Assembly (NCBI GenBank): GCA_028285305.1
Contig: JANQPV010000057.1
Span: forward strand, 1-62,254
DNA from: Alphaproteobacteria bacterium
GTDB lineage: Bacteria; Pseudomonadota; Alphaproteobacteria; SMXP01
Direction of reading: 5' to 3'
DNA length: 62,254 nt
The notes beneath the pieces were generated by a model. It had not been told where the DNA came from and searched no databases. It worked only from the letters and a program-made list of their open reading frames with translations. The translations under genes and the position numbers were made by a program. This document shows positions 62,050 to 62,254 of the stretch, one piece after another; the first letter of the stretch is position 1, and the number at the start of each line of letters is the position of its first letter.

Positions 62050-62254
62050 TTACACATTGGAAAAGTCCGGCTCGCGTTTTTCCCGGAAGGCAGCGAGGGC
62101 TTCTTGGTTAGCCGGTCCGCCAACCAGTTCGGCAAGTCCGGCATTTTCGGCAGCAATTGACGAGCGAAGCTGCTCTCTTATGGGATCCATGATGAGCTTC
62201 TTGGTTGTGACGAGGGAAGACAACGGCAAGGCATCGAGTTTTCTTGCTTGTTTC
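62050..62254 (-). CDS. Enoyl-CoA hydratase family protein, C-terminal part (cut by window)
   Basis: Only the last 67 codons are in the window; the 5' end lies beyond 62254. The reading KLDALPLSSLVTTKKLIMDP, AAENAGLAELVGGPANQEALAAFREKREPDFSNV is the usual C-terminal helix set of crotonases, where the tail EALAAFREKREPDF is a hallmark. It ends 77 bp before the amidohydrolase start and is likely the upstream member of a minus-strand crotonase-amidohydrolase-acyl-CoA dehydrogenase operon. The catalytic residues are outside the window. Confidence 0.85.
   Translation of the reverse strand, partial: KQARKLDALPLSSLVTTKKLIMDPIREQLRSSIAAENAGLAELVGGPANQEALAAFREKREPDFSNV

Noticed and set aside
1-62254. 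CRISPR arrays, rRNA and tRNA genes
   Set aside because: I saw no regularly spaced repeats beyond the operators reported, and no recognisable tRNA or rRNA sequence; a dedicated scan was not possible.

Overview
This 62 kb window looks like part of the chromosome of an alphaproteobacterial heterotroph that breaks down hydrophobic organic compounds. The evidence is two TonB-dependent receptors, many short-chain dehydrogenases, two P450s with a 3Fe-4S ferredoxin, CoA-transferases, crotonases, acyl-CoA dehydrogenase, and luciferase-like and Baeyer-Villiger monooxygenases. The species cannot be named from the sequence. Every assignment comes from reading translations and motifs; no database search was run.

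Layout. 1-6.6 kb holds ordinary functions: an ABC importer of the osmoprotectant/ergothioneine type with a fused permease-binding protein, then lysS-argS-mobB on the minus strand. 7.2-13.2 kb is a minus-strand catabolic block (Baeyer-Villiger monooxygenase, SnoaL-like protein, an unknown protein, SDR, alpha/beta hydrolase) divergent from an AraC regulator. 13.4-21.4 kb carries a DUF389 membrane protein, a small CoA-transferase remnant, a GMC oxidoreductase, SDR-GST-LLM oxidoreductase on the minus strand, an enoyl-CoA hydratase and a polysaccharide-deacetylase-fold hydrolase.

21.7-31.5 kb is a compact three-gene module resembling candidate antiphage systems: an SNF2 helicase with a DUF3883-like tail, a DUF1156 DNA methyltransferase, and a DUF499 ATPase with an N-terminal HEPN motif. 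It ends 6 bp before a sharp-edged 64 bp remnant of an acyl-CoA dehydrogenase gene.

32.2-42.6 kb looks like one regulon: TonB receptor, two SnoaL-like proteins, SDR, a secreted barrel-like protein, two P450s, ferredoxin, an FMN-dependent 2-hydroxy-acid dehydrogenase and two overlapping Lrp/AsnC regulators. Four promoter regions here each carry a pair of TTGCGTAA-like boxes exactly 23 bp apart. An IS3-family remnant follows.

43.4-62.3 kb is an acyl-CoA catabolic region. A minus-strand operon (acyl-CoA ligase, SDR, crotonase, MFS, CoA-transferase, LLM oxidoreductase) is divergent from a plus-strand operon (DUF35 protein, thiolase-like protein without its catalytic Cys, TetR, CoA-transferase, MFS). 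After these come a second TonB receptor behind a 21-bp-phased operator, a TetR regulator, an acyl-CoA dehydrogenase, an N-acyl-D-amino-acid-deacylase-type amidohydrolase and a crotonase cut by the window edge. The likely logic is outer-membrane uptake, oxidation by P450 or monooxygenase, CoA activation, then beta-oxidation or retro-aldol cleavage. The substrate is not determined; a steroid, terpenoid or similar alicyclic compound is the inference.
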